From Bacillota bacterium (lineage in GTDB: Bacteria > Bacillota > Sulfobacillia > Symbiobacteriales > Symbiobacteriaceae), in the NCBI GenBank assembly GCA_028287415.1, contig JAQBPS010000174.1:1-5542 (forward strand): a stretch of DNA of 5,542 nucleotides, given 5' to 3'. The notes under the pieces were generated by a model. It was not told where the DNA came from and made no database searches. It was given only the letters and a program-made list of their open reading frames with translations. Shown piece by piece: positions 5,190-5,542 of this stretch. The first letter of the stretch is position 1. Each line of letters starts with the position of its first letter. A program made the translations under genes and the position numbers.

Positions 5190-5542
5190 CTAGGGCAGCT
5201 GTGACATAATCTTTCGGCGCCAGGCGGCCAATTCCTGGTTTGCGTCAACGCCAAACGGATGACCGGCCCACGTGGTGCTGACGGGCAGTCGGATTTGCTT
5301 GCGCACGAACTGGTACCCGGGCTGATCGATCACCACGTCCAGTGTCTGGACGGCATCCACCGGGGTCAATGTCACTGAGACATGACCGTTTCGGCTCAGG
5401 AACTGCTGCCCGTTGACCGTAATGGTCGCGTCCGTGAAGGCGCCGCTCTGGGAATCCCGGAGTCCCAGCACGACCGTGCCCGGCTTATTACGGACCAACT
5501 GGGGCACCATCGGTTCAACCAGCAGCTCCGGCTCCCCAACAG
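5190..5542 (-). CDS. C-terminal part of a beta-rich protein of unknown function (5' end beyond the window)
   Basis: The frame is open to the right edge (117 codons including the TAG stop, plus two bases), so the first ATG at 5510 need not be the start. The visible part begins with a Pro/Glu-containing linker (GEPELLVEPMVPQ), then about 70 residues of alternating hydrophobic and polar strands (GTVVLGLRDSQSG, ATITVNGQQFL, HVSVTLTPV, TLDVVIDQPGYQF, RKQIRLPV) that look like an immunoglobulin-like or PEGA/carboxypeptidase-regulatory-like beta sandwich, and a short helical C-terminus (NQELAAWRRKIMSQL). There is no cysteine. Such domains are usual in exported or surface proteins, but no signal peptide can be seen here. 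I do not recognise the family. It lies 21 bases upstream of spo0F and is probably cotranscribed with it. Confidence 0.7.
   Translation of the reverse strand, partial: VGEPELLVEPMVPQLVRNKPGTVVLGLRDSQSGAFTDATITVNGQQFLSRNGHVSVTLTPVDAVQTLDVVIDQPGYQFVRKQIRLPVSTTWAGHPFGVDANQELAAWRRKIMSQLP

Overview
This window looks like chromosomal DNA from a spore-forming, GC-rich Gram-positive bacterium of the Clostridia or a related Firmicutes lineage. The evidence is a stand-alone Spo0F-type receiver, strong GGAGG/GAGGTGAT ribosome binding sites, frequent GTG and TTG starts, and the neighbourhood spo0F / transaldolase / glpX, which matches the Bacillus-type arrangement. The exact genus cannot be read from the window. 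All real genes lie on the minus strand, so transcription runs from high to low coordinates. The plus-strand open frames are shadows.

In transcription order: (1) the 3' end of a gene for a beta-rich, probably exported protein of unknown function (5190-5542). (2) A Spo0F-like response regulator (4785-5168), followed with a 4-base GTGA overlap by (3) kal, 3-aminobutyryl-CoA ammonia-lyase (4396-4788), which ends in an intrinsic terminator whose loop contains the stop codon. (4) kce, 3-keto-5-aminohexanoate cleavage enzyme (3527-4348). (5) A Cys-rich, zinc-ribbon-like protein of unknown function (2835-3473), ending in a terminator with a GTAA loop. (6) A small transaldolase of the TalC/FSA subfamily (2082-2732), ending in a terminator. 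(7) A 393-base gene-free stretch holding a 190-bp nested inverted repeat that resembles a MITE, and a 39-bp palindrome. (8) glpX, class II fructose-1,6-bisphosphatase (708-1688). (9) A membrane-anchored LysM + M23 peptidoglycan hydrolase, cut by the left edge (1-621).

Functionally the window mixes three themes. Transaldolase and GlpX serve sugar-phosphate metabolism and gluconeogenesis. Kce and Kal are consecutive steps of lysine fermentation: Kce makes acetoacetate and 3-aminobutyryl-CoA, and Kal removes ammonia to give crotonyl-CoA. Spo0F and the LysM/M23 protein point to sporulation signalling and cell-wall remodelling. In Bacillus subtilis, fbaA (aldolase) sits between spo0F and the transaldolase gene. 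Here that place is taken by kal, kce and the Cys-rich gene.

The signals most worth a second look are the 190-bp palindromic element, the translational coupling of spo0F to kal, the terminator placed between two consecutive pathway genes, and the uncharacterised Cys-rich protein. I found no evidence of a wholly new defence or mobile system.
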